From a virus, in the IMG/VR virus record IMGVR_UViG_3300012988_000016, positions 186,001 to 250,000 of that record: a stretch of DNA of 64,000 nucleotides; one strand, written 5' to 3'. Each line of letters begins with the position of its first letter. The first letter of the stretch is position 1. This document shows, one piece after another, positions 56,946 to 64,000 of the stretch. The notes below the pieces were generated by a model. It was not told where the DNA came from and ran no database searches. It worked only from the letters and a program-made list of their open reading frames with translations. Both the position numbers and the translations under genes were made by a program.

Positions 56946-57181
56946 CGTCCCGACGTGAACGGATCAGTAGCTCGGGACAAGTTACAGTCCTATGTTGCTT
57001 TCATCGTGAAAAGACCCCTTCTCTGACCATCTGGCCAAACGACAAATTCTTATGTCACGGCTGCCGTCATTCAGGGGACATGAAGGATTACCCAGAATTA
57101 TCCCAACGGGTCAACACCATCCGAAGATATCGGAATGGATCAGAGCAACTGTCTTTCCCTTGGTTCAACGCCGAAGATTGA
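56942..57181 (+). CDS. Stand-alone CHC2 (DnaG-type) zinc finger
   Basis: 79 residues. VLCCFHREKTPSLTI and FLCHGCRHSGD are the CHC2 zinc finger of bacterial primase. No TOPRIM or catalytic core follows, so it can only bind DNA or assist a primase. Possibly a remnant or a helper. Confidence 0.75.
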   Translation: MTSRRERISSSGQVTVLCCFHREKTPSLTIWPNDKFLCHGCRHSGDMKDYPELSQRVNTIRRYRNGSEQLSFPWFNAED

Positions 57182-57464
57182 CGCCCGTCTTGGCAATCTC
57201 GGCCGAGAAGGTCTCAATCTTGTGTGTGGTTCGGATCCAGTCTACCAATCCAGCCAACGGGCACAGCAACGATACCGAGCTGGCCAACAGGGCTCTTGAC
57301 CAAGACAATCCGACCAACAATCCGGTCACCAGAAACAAGATCAGGTAGGCAAGAGTCCAAAGCCCGTAGCGTCTCAACATCCCTTTTCGGATACGGGTGT
57401 AGTAATCCCTCAGGGTGTGAAGGTCTGCGATTCTGACCCACTCAGGTTCCGGCAATTCTTGCAT
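57165..57464 (-). CDS. Two-helix membrane protein
   Basis: 99 residues. Two transmembrane helices (LWTLAYLILFLVTGLLVGL and ALLASSVSLLCPLAGLV) with charged ends. Start overlaps the recombinase stop (TGATG). Confidence 0.68.
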   Translation of the reverse strand: MQELPEPEWVRIADLHTLRDYYTRIRKGMLRRYGLWTLAYLILFLVTGLLVGLSWSRALLASSVSLLCPLAGLVDWIRTTHKIETFSAEIAKTGVNLRR

Positions 57465-58303
57465 CACTTGACCAAGCGTAGAAAACGACTACTGCCGTCT
57501 TGGGGGCGAGCATGGAGATAGCGGGAAGTGGTGGCGATGTTTTGATGCCCCAACGTCTTTGAGATAAGGATGAGAGATGCGCCGGATTGCATGGCATGAC
57601 TGGCGTGACAGTGTCGGAACAGATGTGGCCAAGCCTTGACTCCTGCCTCCAGGCCAGTTCTCTTCACAATACGGCGGGCATCCCTGGTGCTGAGTTGGCG
57701 GCCCCGCAAAGACTTGAAGATAGGGGCGTCATCCTTGTCTTGCTTCTTGCGCAAAGCCCTCAGTTCGTCCGCAATCGTGCTAGGAAGCATGATGGTTCGT
57801 GTCCGGCGGCCTTTCCCATGAACCGTTACTCGGAAGTCCTGCAGGTCTTTGAATCGGAGGCCGACCGCCTCGGCGATCCGCACCCCAGAAGCGTAGAGGA
57901 AGCGGATCAGCGTCTTGTTACGCCCATGGTCAGCTGCATTGATGACTTGCTCCACCCCCTCTTCCTCAATGATCCGCTCGTTCAACGTATCTGGCACCTT
58001 GGGGGCCTTGAGGATCAGCCCAATATTGAAAACCAGGTAGCCAGTCCGATGGCCGAAACTGAGCAAACTCTTGATGGTGCTGATCTTCCTCGCCACGGTG
58101 GCGGGCATCCCATTCAGCGACTCGGCCCATCCCAACACCTGAGTGGCTGTTGCCCCCTGGAGGCCGTTAGGTAGCTCTTGGAGGAACTTTAGTGCTACTG
58201 GACGGTAGGCCGTCTTGGAGGCCGGAGGGCGACCGCTGAGCCACAAATCCAGCAACTGCTCATCAGAGGTGGCGCCGGATAGATTTTGGGGCAGGTGGTT
58301 CAT
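57464..58303 (-). CDS. Tyrosine recombinase (XerC/D-like)
   Basis: 279 residues. The N-terminal SAM-like core-binding domain is followed by the catalytic domain. It has Arg I in YASGVRIAEAVGL, Lys in VHGKGRRTRTI, HLFRHCHA (His and Arg II), LGHQNIATTSRYLH (His and the nucleophile Tyr). All catalytic residues are present. It could resolve dimers, integrate the element or work on a cassette; no att site was recognised nearby. Confidence 0.92.
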   Translation of the reverse strand: MNHLPQNLSGATSDEQLLDLWLSGRPPASKTAYRPVALKFLQELPNGLQGATATQVLGWAESLNGMPATVARKISTIKSLLSFGHRTGYLVFNIGLILKAPKVPDTLNERIIEEEGVEQVINAADHGRNKTLIRFLYASGVRIAEAVGLRFKDLQDFRVTVHGKGRRTRTIMLPSTIADELRALRKKQDKDDAPIFKSLRGRQLSTRDARRIVKRTGLEAGVKAWPHLFRHCHASHAMQSGASLILISKTLGHQNIATTSRYLHARPQDGSSRFLRLVK

Positions 58304-58333
58304 GATTGAACAAACGACCCATCTGTAGGGAAA

Positions 58334-58579
58334 TTAAGGAGCTTTGATCGCTGCCCGCCCCAAATTGGTGATCTGATAGGTTGGGTCGGCTTTTCCATTC
58401 CCACAGATCACATTGGCTGTCAGCAAAGATTCGAGCATCGGCCTAGTGACCTTGGAGATGGATCTACCCTCACACAAGACAGGATGTTGTCCGTGACAGG
58501 AGTCGTTGTCGATGTAGAAAATTGCGGCTCCTCTGGCCATAGCCTCCAAGATTTGGAGTGCGCGGCGAGTCAGAGGCAT
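58334..58579 (-). CDS. Small winged-helix-like protein
   Basis: 81 residues. TRRALQILEAMARG and YQITNLGRAAIKAP suit a winged helix; two Cys/His groups lie between. Probably DNA binding. Confidence 0.6.
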   Translation of the reverse strand: MPLTRRALQILEAMARGAAIFYIDNDSCHGQHPVLCEGRSISKVTRPMLESLLTANVICGNGKADPTYQITNLGRAAIKAP

Positions 58580-58582
58580 GGT

Positions 58583-58828
58583 TCAGGGCAACGCCGAAAG
58601 GGCCGTGTGTTGGATCACCATACAGGACCAGGGATAGTAGGATTTGTCCAACCCTTCCGCAGTCTCAATCTCGACGATCCACATGTCGACCAGATGTCGA
58701 GAAGACAGGCCTCGAATTTTGCCCGTACCTTTGACTGTCCCCAGGTCGAAATTGACCTTCTTTCCGTCAGCATAGAAGGGTTTGATCTTGCCCGATAGGT
58801 CGAGCTGCTGTTCGAATGATTGTGCCAT
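58583..58828 (-). CDS. Hypothetical protein
   Basis: 81 residues. VNFDLGTVKGTGKIRGLSS beta-rich core. Start ATG 58828, 14 nt after GGTGTA, is chosen over the longer reading. Confidence 0.62.
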   Translation of the reverse strand: MAQSFEQQLDLSGKIKPFYADGKKVNFDLGTVKGTGKIRGLSSRHLVDMWIVEIETAEGLDKSYYPWSCMVIQHTALSALP

Positions 58829-58842
58829 GGTGGGTCCTACGG

Positions 58843-58873
58843 TACACCAAACCAGAAGGTTAAGGCCGGTGTA
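58843..58873. promoter_or_regulatory. Divergent GGTGTA promoter pair, wider
   Basis: 58843-58848 (minus, 14 nt before ATG 58828) and 58868-58873 (plus, 10 nt before ATG 58884). Confidence 0.6.
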
Positions 58874-58883
58874 TCGCACCCAG

Positions 58884-59051
58884 ATGAAAATCATCGAATC
58901 ATCAACTGATCTAATGACATGGAAACCCTTCATCGGCCCTGGACCAGACGAACAAGTTGAAGCTGCTTGGCAGGAGGTTCAGTTGTGGATCCAGCAAGAG
59001 CAACCCTTCGGGTTCTTCCGCATGGTCGCCTTCATTCCACCGGAGGTGTAA
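58884..59051 (+). CDS. Small hypothetical protein
   Basis: 55 residues. An amphipathic helix (DEQVEAAWQEVQLWIQQE) precedes a beta strand. No family. Confidence 0.58.
   Translation: MKIIESSTDLMTWKPFIGPGPDEQVEAAWQEVQLWIQQEQPFGFFRMVAFIPPEV
59045..59050 (+). promoter_or_regulatory. GGTGTA element, long spacing
   Basis: Overlaps the stop of the small gene. It is 31 nt before GTG 59082 and 58 nt before ATG 59109, so the downstream start is uncertain. Confidence 0.4.
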
Positions 59052-59108
59052 ACTCGTCCGACAAAACACCTACTAGACAAGGTGCGTCAAAGCAAGTACG
59101 TTCCCCAC

Positions 59109-59486
59109 ATGAAAGATTTCTCATTCGACTACGAGAAACTTTACCGTCTAGGCACCTCACAAGCCCTAGACTACCTCTACGAAATGATGGAGGAATTCCT
59201 GTTTGCTGGCCGTTATGACCTAGCCGAGCAAATCATGGTCAACATCGACCTGGACCGAGGTCAGACTGCGTTGGCGTGTGGGATCCTGACCGTCACGCTA
59301 ATTTGGGATGAGGTGTTGCCCAGTCGGCCTGCGTTCTACCAGCGGGCCTACGAGTACTACCGAACCCGAGATAAGGATGCCGACGCTATCTTGGACGGAT
59401 TGGAAAGGTACGAACCGTTTCCGGGAGTTCCGAGTCTTCGGGACTTTCGTGTGACGAGGTGGCAGGGGGCTTCAAAAGCTCAGTGA
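59109..59486 (+). CDS. Hypothetical helical protein
   Basis: 125 residues. KDFSFDYEKLYRLGTSQAL and repeated helices; no family. GTG 59082 (9 residues longer) is an alternative start. Confidence 0.6.
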   Translation: MKDFSFDYEKLYRLGTSQALDYLYEMMEEFLFAGRYDLAEQIMVNIDLDRGQTALACGILTVTLIWDEVLPSRPAFYQRAYEYYRTRDKDADAILDGLERYEPFPGVPSLRDFRVTRWQGASKAQ

Positions 59487-59577
59487 TCTTGGCTTGAGCC
59501 CTAACATCTCGCCGGCTCAATCGGATGTGACGGTGTTCCCGAACATCCAGGTAACCATCGTAGTGATTGAATGACAT
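59386..59577 (-). CDS. Small hypothetical protein
   Basis: 63 residues. DGYLDVREHRHIRLSRRDV is basic. The ATG directly follows the TAA of the upstream gene. It overlaps the convergent gene by 101 nt, so it is only moderately supported. Confidence 0.45.
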   Translation of the reverse strand: MSFNHYDGYLDVREHRHIRLSRRDVRAQAKITELLKPPATSSHESPEDSELPETVRTFPIRPR

Positions 59578-59844
59578 TTAGTGTCCTTTCAAAATCCTAG
59601 TCACAAGCCTCAGCCGGCTTGCTCGTGATCGCTTTCGAAAGCGTCGCAAGATAGGGTAGATGTCTTCCGACACCCCGTCTAGCTCGGAAGTGATCTTCAG
59701 CTTATTTCTTACCCCTTCCACGCTCAACAGATCTACCGTCACTTCGGGTGTGATGGTGTGGGTCAGCTGCTTGACTTGACACAAGTATTTGATCACCGCC
59801 CAAGTGAATAGGCGATAGAAATCCTGGTCTACTTTCGCCGACAT
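59578..59844 (-). CDS. Hypothetical protein, basic end
   Basis: 88 residues. Helical, ending in a basic stretch (RRFRKRSRASRLRLVTR). The TGATG-coupled ATG 59844 is preferred to the ATG at 59859. Confidence 0.6.
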   Translation of the reverse strand: MSAKVDQDFYRLFTWAVIKYLCQVKQLTHTITPEVTVDLLSVEGVRNKLKITSELDGVSEDIYPILRRFRKRSRASRLRLVTRILKGH

Positions 59845-60293
59845 CAGGGCAACCACCATGATTCCCGATCTTTGAACAACGGCTTGATCAAGTCGGCCTG
59901 GGCTTGACCATCTTTCCAACGTTGGATGAAGCGTTGGCGGTCTGCTTCGTCCTTGGCGTAACTGCCGCCACCCTCTTTCTGACCGTCCACCCGACACCAA
60001 GTCGCATCAGCTTGTTCGAAGGCGGCTTCCAAGCCGGCCCCTTTGCGGAGTGCTGATAGGAAGTCCAACGCACTGTAGACACATCCCCCAGAGCCAGGAA
60101 TCAGCCTTGAGGCGACCGCTTTGGGGGTGTTGTCCCCATACGGTTTCTCGGTAGCTTGTTCGAAATTGTCGAACGCCTTGAGGATGCAGAAGGCGATCGT
60201 CACTGGATGCCCTGGGTAGAGGGCGTGATCCGGAGTGATGCCGTATTCTTGAAATAGTTCCCGATCAATTGTCATACCCATCCTGACGGCCAT
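59844..60293 (-). CDS. Unknown protein, 149 aa
   Basis: Helical with conserved-looking ALDFLSALRKGAGLEAAFE. No family recognised. Start ATG 60293, or ATG 60275. Confidence 0.6.
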   Translation of the reverse strand: MAVRMGMTIDRELFQEYGITPDHALYPGHPVTIAFCILKAFDNFEQATEKPYGDNTPKAVASRLIPGSGGCVYSALDFLSALRKGAGLEAAFEQADATWCRVDGQKEGGGSYAKDEADRQRFIQRWKDGQAQADLIKPLFKDRESWWLP

Positions 60294-60312
60294 CAGATGT
60301 GGAAGTTAAGGG

Positions 60313-61257
60313 TCAAAAACGGGCTATACCAGCCTCATAGTAGATAGGCTGGAGCTCTGCCCCAAAGGCTCGACGGCCTAGCCGTTTGGCAGCCAGCGAG
60401 CCACTGAACAGGCCGCCAAAGGGTTCCCACACCACATCCCCTGGGTCAGATGAAGCTTCGATCAGGCGACTCATCAGGTCGAGGGGCTTCTGATTGGGAT
60501 GCAGCATTTTGGTCCCCACCTTGACCCTCTCATGCCCATTGACTGGACCTCGGTTCCAACAATTGGTCACCCCATGAGGGCAGTTGAACTTAGCTCTCAT
60601 CAGTTTCCACTCAGATGGGGTGACGGGATGCTGACCATCAAGTGAGAAATAGGGACGTCCCTCGGGTCTACCATGTTGATTGGCATGATTGACCATCAGT
60701 TGCATCGCCTGCACTGGGGGAAAGTACCAGAGTCGTCCTTGATTGAGGTACTTTCGAGTAGCCGCATCCTTGACCCCACAAGCCTCGTTGGCTGATTTGA
60801 GGGTCAGTCCAGTACGCCTCCATTCCCGCAGCAACCACTGTTTGAGCGTGGAACAGGCAACCTTTGGCTCAAACACGTACTGACAACATATCTCGGTCAC
60901 GACAGGGAAGCGGCGTATTTTCTTCGTATCTACGTTGCCTGCAATGTGCTGAAGTCCCTTGTTCCACACATTGAGGTTTTGATACCGCCAGCCATATCGC
61001 TCCAACAATGGGTGAGCGGACGCCCACCCTATCTCGGTATTCCAGAACCAGAGGGTAGTTTGGGGCAAGGCTAGCTCCGACCAAAGCCTCACATGAGGCT
61101 CATACCAAGGCGGTATGCTGAGATGATCGGAGGTGTCTCCTTCGAAGCCCAATAGACCGTACGCCCCATCTGAGATGATGACGGTTGGCTTGGGCCAATC
61201 TCTGTAGAACTGCAGACTGTCCCCAAGATAAAGGGAGGCTTGCCCCTCAAGCATCAT
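60313..61257 (-). CDS. DNA methyltransferase (second)
   Basis: 314 residues. N-terminal LYLGDSLQFYRDWP and IISDGAYGLLGF hold the catalytic-type block. The C-terminal VWEPFGGLFSGSLAAKRLG and FGAEL form the SAM-binding motif I region. The middle (LKSANEACGVKDAATR) resembles a helix-turn-helix. Probably methylates adenine or N4-cytosine. Start is ATGA-coupled to the upstream gene. Confidence 0.8.
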   Translation of the reverse strand: MMLEGQASLYLGDSLQFYRDWPKPTVIISDGAYGLLGFEGDTSDHLSIPPWYEPHVRLWSELALPQTTLWFWNTEIGWASAHPLLERYGWRYQNLNVWNKGLQHIAGNVDTKKIRRFPVVTEICCQYVFEPKVACSTLKQWLLREWRRTGLTLKSANEACGVKDAATRKYLNQGRLWYFPPVQAMQLMVNHANQHGRPEGRPYFSLDGQHPVTPSEWKLMRAKFNCPHGVTNCWNRGPVNGHERVKVGTKMLHPNQKPLDLMSRLIEASSDPGDVVWEPFGGLFSGSLAAKRLGRRAFGAELQPIYYEAGIARF

Positions 61258-62153
61258 GGGGATGGTTGGTAGACCGTAAAATTGTTCACGAAGGAGCTCT
61301 TCTTAGGGTCCAACACATCATCCAACAACATGGTGAAATCCCCATTCTTGGTACGATTCCCATTGTTGATGAACCCACCTCTAATCCCAGAAGTGAACAT
61401 CCATCGATGCTCGGCAGGGATCATTCGATCCAGCTTATCCCCTATACCGGCACCCAGTCTCAGTTGTTCGGCTCGCTTGGAACCAAAAATCAACGTATGG
61501 TCACGACGAACCAAATTATCCAATCGAGGCGGGCGTCCGTCATGAGCGTCGATCGCAGGAGCGAACAATGTGTTTTCAAAGCCGGCCCTAGGACGGTACC
61601 ACCAGAATATCGGATCGGTGCTTTCACCCCGCATATCCTGCATATCAAAGCAACAAATGGCGATTGGCCATTCTGGATATAGACGCCCCAATTCGTCCAA
61701 GAAAGCCTCAGGGATATGGGGGCGTTTGTTGGACGGAACTTCTTTCAACGCTAGATTCAAACCAGCCGCTGAATTGGACAGCGCTACCGTATAGGCACCG
61801 GAGTCAATGATCTCGAAGGCTACTGCACCCAACACATCTTCGTCATCGTCTTCACTCAAAGAGAAGCTTCTGGAAAAGCTTTTCTGCTTGGGTTTAAGAT
61901 GCTCGATCGCTTGATGGTATTCAGACAAGATGTCTTTGAAGCCGCTCGCATCCACCACATTAGCCGGACCCAATGAACCCAGGGCAGGGATGGGTAGGAT
62001 CATGGCATTCGGGCCTCGCCTGTAGGCCGTCACACTATTTTGATAACCCAGGACGTGGACTGTCTCAACCCCATCTTCTGTGGGATGATCCACTTCAGCT
62101 GAATAGATGACGGTGTTGGAAAGCTCAGTACCAGATTCGATGACACAACACAT
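61254..62153 (-). CDS. Unknown protein, 299 aa
   Basis: Starts MCCVIESGTELSNTVIYSAEV, with strand-rich segments and an acidic stretch (LSEDDDEDVLG). No family. Paired in an operon with the methyltransferase, 9 nt after GGTGTA. Confidence 0.65.
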   Translation of the reverse strand: MCCVIESGTELSNTVIYSAEVDHPTEDGVETVHVLGYQNSVTAYRRGPNAMILPIPALGSLGPANVVDASGFKDILSEYHQAIEHLKPKQKSFSRSFSLSEDDDEDVLGAVAFEIIDSGAYTVALSNSAAGLNLALKEVPSNKRPHIPEAFLDELGRLYPEWPIAICCFDMQDMRGESTDPIFWWYRPRAGFENTLFAPAIDAHDGRPPRLDNLVRRDHTLIFGSKRAEQLRLGAGIGDKLDRMIPAEHRWMFTSGIRGGFINNGNRTKNGDFTMLLDDVLDPKKSSFVNNFTVYQPSP

Positions 62154-62159
62154 GACAGG

Positions 62160-62648
62160 TCATACACCACCGAAAGGGACCTTGTGCGGGGGTTGCCAAT
62201 AGTTTGGCCAGTTCTCGATCAGTCGGGTAAGACAGTAATCCATGTGCTCAATCACACTAAGAGGTACTTGATGCACATTCCTAGCATGGCTGACCTCTAC
62301 CGGACATTCCAGCAACACCAACTCTGGAAAATGCCCAAAAGCCGACGCTATCTGAACGTAAGGCGCAAGATCGTACAACATCACATTGGTGTTATCGACC
62401 ACAACCGTCGATTCTCTAGACAATGGAGTGGTGGTCCGATAATAGTGCATGGGGGTGGACACCAGATTGACGAACTTGCGCAAACAAGCCCCATGAGCCA
62501 AACTCCGATCCTCTATTTCAAAGCTGTATCCACCTGGACCTTCATGCCAATGATCGGCACTGCAAATCGAAACGTCCCCCCAAGTGTTTCGCTTGATCCA
62601 AGTAGATTTCCCAGCGCCTGGTAGCCCAATCAAAATCACCACTCTCAT
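62160..62648 (-). CDS. P-loop kinase (polynucleotide-kinase/zeta-toxin-like)
   Basis: 162 residues. Walker A ILIGLPGAGKSTWIKR (about residues 5-20). STVVVDNTNV is the Walker B-like strand with the DNTN motif typical of AAA_33 kinases. Could phosphorylate a nucleic-acid end or a small molecule. Start 10 nt after GGTGTA. Confidence 0.82.
   Translation of the reverse strand: MRVVILIGLPGAGKSTWIKRNTWGDVSICSADHWHEGPGGYSFEIEDRSLAHGACLRKFVNLVSTPMHYYRTTTPLSRESTVVVDNTNVMLYDLAPYVQIASAFGHFPELVLLECPVEVSHARNVHQVPLSVIEHMDYCLTRLIENWPNYWQPPHKVPFGGV
62163..62168 (-). promoter_or_regulatory. GGTGTA promoter element overlapping a stop codon
   Basis: GGTGTATGA contains the stop of the kinase gene and ends 9 nt before ATG 62153. 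Confidence 0.6.
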
Positions 62649-62658
62649 GGTGAGGCAT

Positions 62659-62664
62659 TACACC
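62659..62664 (-). promoter_or_regulatory. GGTGTA promoter element
   Basis: GGTGTAAT, 10 nt before ATG 62648 of the kinase. Confidence 0.6.
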
Positions 62665-62675
62665 AAATCCTGGAC

Positions 62676-62975
62676 TCAAGGCTTCGGAAGTGGGTCTGCT
62701 TTGACGAACCAGCTGACACCCCAGCAAGAGTAGTGATCTCCCGAACAGGTGCAGTAGTAGGCCAGCGGGTCACCCGAACTATCTAGCGGCACAGGAGTGT
62801 TGTGGGCACCGAACGCACAGGTGTCAGCCGTCTGAGGGTCACACTTGAAAGTGCCGTAGTTGAAATCAGCCGCATCATGCAGATAGCAGGAGTCTGGGAC
62901 GGCTGGCTTCTGGTCAGGATCCTGACCTGAACATGAGGTTAGTACTAGGAACGCTAAAATGATGGTTTTACACAT
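62676..62975 (-). CDS. Small lipoprotein
   Basis: 99 residues. Lipoprotein signal (KTIILAFLVLTSCSGQ, Cys about residue 15) and a Cys-rich mature part (CDPQTADTC, YYCTCSGDHYSC) that could form disulfides in the periplasm. Confidence 0.75.
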   Translation of the reverse strand: MCKTIILAFLVLTSCSGQDPDQKPAVPDSCYLHDAADFNYGTFKCDPQTADTCAFGAHNTPVPLDSSGDPLAYYCTCSGDHYSCWGVSWFVKADPLPKP

Positions 62976-62983
62976 ACCATCTA

Positions 62984-63025
62984 GAACGGAGCAAGGAAAT
63001 GAAAGTTAAGGTCCCTGCTCCGTTC
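62984..63025. terminator. Hairpin between minus-strand genes
   Basis: Arms GAACGGAGCA (62984-62993) and TGCTCCGTTC (63016-63025). It lies 6 nt after the 264-residue gene and 8 nt before the lipoprotein start, without a T-run. A terminator or a leader hairpin for the lipoprotein. Confidence 0.55.
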
Positions 63026-63031
63026 TCAACG

Positions 63032-63823
63032 TCAACTTTCCCAGGTGGGGGTCGACCAGGCTTCGGGCCACGAACGTGTGGCGGGGGATGCTTGGTTCTT
63101 ATCCTTGGTCAAACCTTGATCCCGCATCTTCGCAGCAACCAGGCGGTCGGCCTCCACATCTGAGCCGTTGTAGCGTGAGACCTGCTCCTTATTGGGGTTC
63201 TTCTGACCTTCCTTGAGGGTCAAAAAGCCGCATTCGATCGCTCTCTCAAGAGCAGCGATCTTCATAGGAGATCCGTTCCGTAGGATGACCTGTTCCTTCC
63301 CATCATAGTAGATCTCAGAGTCTTTCAAAAAGGTCAGCTGAGAGTGGGCGGCGGTTCCAGTTACCCAGGAATGAACAAATTCTCTGGCTACCAGATAAAT
63401 GGTATAGACGGCACTCTGGGTTCCCTCTGACCTCTTAATCTGGGTCCAATCGACATCACGTGGGTACATGAACCCCGCTTGAGAGGTACGATCTTCGGAC
63501 AACCATCTCCCCTGATATACCTCTCCGTACAGTTTTACCGTACCATGCAGCTTATAGTTTCCAGCATGAGTCCTGACCACCGTACCATCTGGCAGGGTTT
63601 CGGGGAGTTTGGTAGGTTGTTTACCGTAGAAGCCTGCACGACGGGCTCGGATGCGTCGACCCAAAGCCACTACGACTTCTGGATTCTCGGCCCTGGCTCC
63701 AGGCGCACATGCATACGAGATAGCGGCCAGATGTAGGTCTTGAACACCATAACTGGGGCAGTCGGCCCATCCAAGGATTTGACCATCAGCGTCTTGTTCA
63801 CCACAACATTCGCATTTAGACAT
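63032..63823 (-). CDS. Hypothetical protein with N-terminal CxxC
   Basis: 263 residues. CECCGEQD N-terminal metal site, then a beta-rich middle (TVVRTHAGNYKLHGTVKLYG) and a basic, Pro-rich end. No family. Start 9 nt after GGTGTA is chosen over an upstream GTG. Confidence 0.68.
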   Translation of the reverse strand: MSKCECCGEQDADGQILGWADCPSYGVQDLHLAAISYACAPGARAENPEVVVALGRRIRARRAGFYGKQPTKLPETLPDGTVVRTHAGNYKLHGTVKLYGEVYQGRWLSEDRTSQAGFMYPRDVDWTQIKRSEGTQSAVYTIYLVAREFVHSWVTGTAAHSQLTFLKDSEIYYDGKEQVILRNGSPMKIAALERAIECGFLTLKEGQKNPNKEQVSRYNGSDVEADRLVAAKMRDQGLTKDKNQASPATRSWPEAWSTPTWES

Positions 63824-63832
63824 GATGACTCC

Positions 63833-63838
63833 TACACC
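63833..63838 (-). promoter_or_regulatory. GGTGTA promoter element
   Basis: Ends 9 nt before ATG 63823, directly after the stop of the gene that runs off the window. Confidence 0.6.
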
Positions 63839-63840
63839 AA

Positions 63841-64000
63841 TCAGTTGACCCAAGTACTGGCCAATATGGCGGTACAGCTCCTTGTTACAAATCTCGTCGA
63901 CATATAGAAAGGATGTCCAAAGTCGAATCGACCTTTACACCCACAATGTGGACATGTGTGCTCCACTATTGTCTCGGTGACCCTAATTGGTTCATGCTCG
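63841..64000 (-). CDS. Partial zinc-ribbon protein (runs off the window)
   Basis: The open frame enters from the right edge and ends at TGA 63841-63843, about 52 visible residues, including TCPHCGCKGRFDFG and a C-terminal SCTAILASTWVN. The other half of the zinc site and the start lie outside. Confidence 0.6.
   Translation of the reverse strand, partial: EHEPIRVTETIVEHTCPHCGCKGRFDFGHPFYMSTRFVTRSCTAILASTWVN

Noticed and set aside
56173-57464. A prophage attachment site next to the tyrosine recombinase
   Set aside because: No tRNA gene or direct repeat was recognisable nearby, so integration is not supported.
3820-63838. GGTGTA as a Shine-Dalgarno variant (GGTG is part of the extended anti-16S complement)
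   Set aside because: The bases before GGTG do not match AGGA, the following TA is invariant, the distance is longer than usual for that part of the site, and the element also precedes a non-coding RNA.
1-64000. tRNA and rRNA genes
   Set aside because: I saw no convincing cloverleaf or rRNA-like stretch by eye. A covariance-model scan would be decisive.

Overview
The window looks like an accessory stretch of a very large tailed phage (jumbo or huge phage class). A phage-like plasmid is a weaker alternative. There are about 120 mostly short genes, packed on both strands and usually joined by ATGA, GTGA or TGATG overlaps. Most have no recognisable function. Many encode small cysteine-rich (zinc-binding) proteins, and one encodes a beta-helix tail-spike-like protein. 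I found no rRNA, no tRNA, no capsid, terminase or polymerase gene, and no cas1 or cas2. The host is unknown. A lipoprotein with a fibro-slime-like domain weakly suggests Myxococcota or another group that carries such domains.

Layout. 0-8 kb: the last two CoA-biosynthesis enzymes (CoaD, CoaE), two R2K-like ATP-grasp proteins, an XRE regulator, an Eco29kI-like GIY-YIG nuclease, an ASCH protein and a Bax-inhibitor-1-like membrane protein. 8-18.4 kb: a PcfJ-like protein, a membrane metallopeptidase, a deoxyribonucleotidase-like HAD protein, the tail spike, several zinc-ribbon proteins and a C-terminal J-domain protein. 18.4-23.8 kb: a DNA methyltransferase divergent from a complete minimal type II CRISPR unit. 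The unit has a tracrRNA with terminator, a 1020-residue Cas9 with all catalytic residues, and a 15-repeat array. 23.8-33.2 kb: a cluster of unknown proteins, most of which end in a similar short C-terminal peptide. 33.2-39 kb: an S24-like protein and a 1224-residue methyltransferase-SNF2 helicase fusion. 39-48 kb: small unknown genes, several with the C-terminal peptide, and an HslV-like Ntn hydrolase. 48-50 kb: two papain-like cysteine proteases. 50-64 kb: an HU protein, PTH2, a DUF2829/Tad2-like protein beside an MBL-fold hydrolase, a tyrosine recombinase, a stand-alone CHC2 zinc finger, a second methyltransferase and a P-loop kinase.

Two signals cut across the window and are not explained by the gene list. 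(1) A short element, GGTGTA, occurs at 40 or more sites on both strands. It usually ends 8-12 nt before a start codon, and the same element precedes the non-coding tracrRNA. This fits an extended -10 promoter (TGGTGTAnT) that makes leaderless mRNAs. (2) About fifteen proteins of different sequence share a C-terminal peptide, roughly R-x-[S/T]-x-[W/F/Y]-[Q/D/E]-x-[L/I]-x-x-[D/E], often after a Pro/Glu-rich linker. It looks like a docking or cargo-loading tag.

How the parts may work together (inference): Cas9 with its own tracrRNA and array could target competing phages or plasmids. The methyltransferases, MTase-helicase, Tad2-like protein and MBL hydrolase look like counter-defence. CoaD/CoaE, the nucleotidase and PTH2 adjust host metabolism and translation. 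The tagged proteins may be delivered to one compartment, such as the capsid interior or a phage-made shell.
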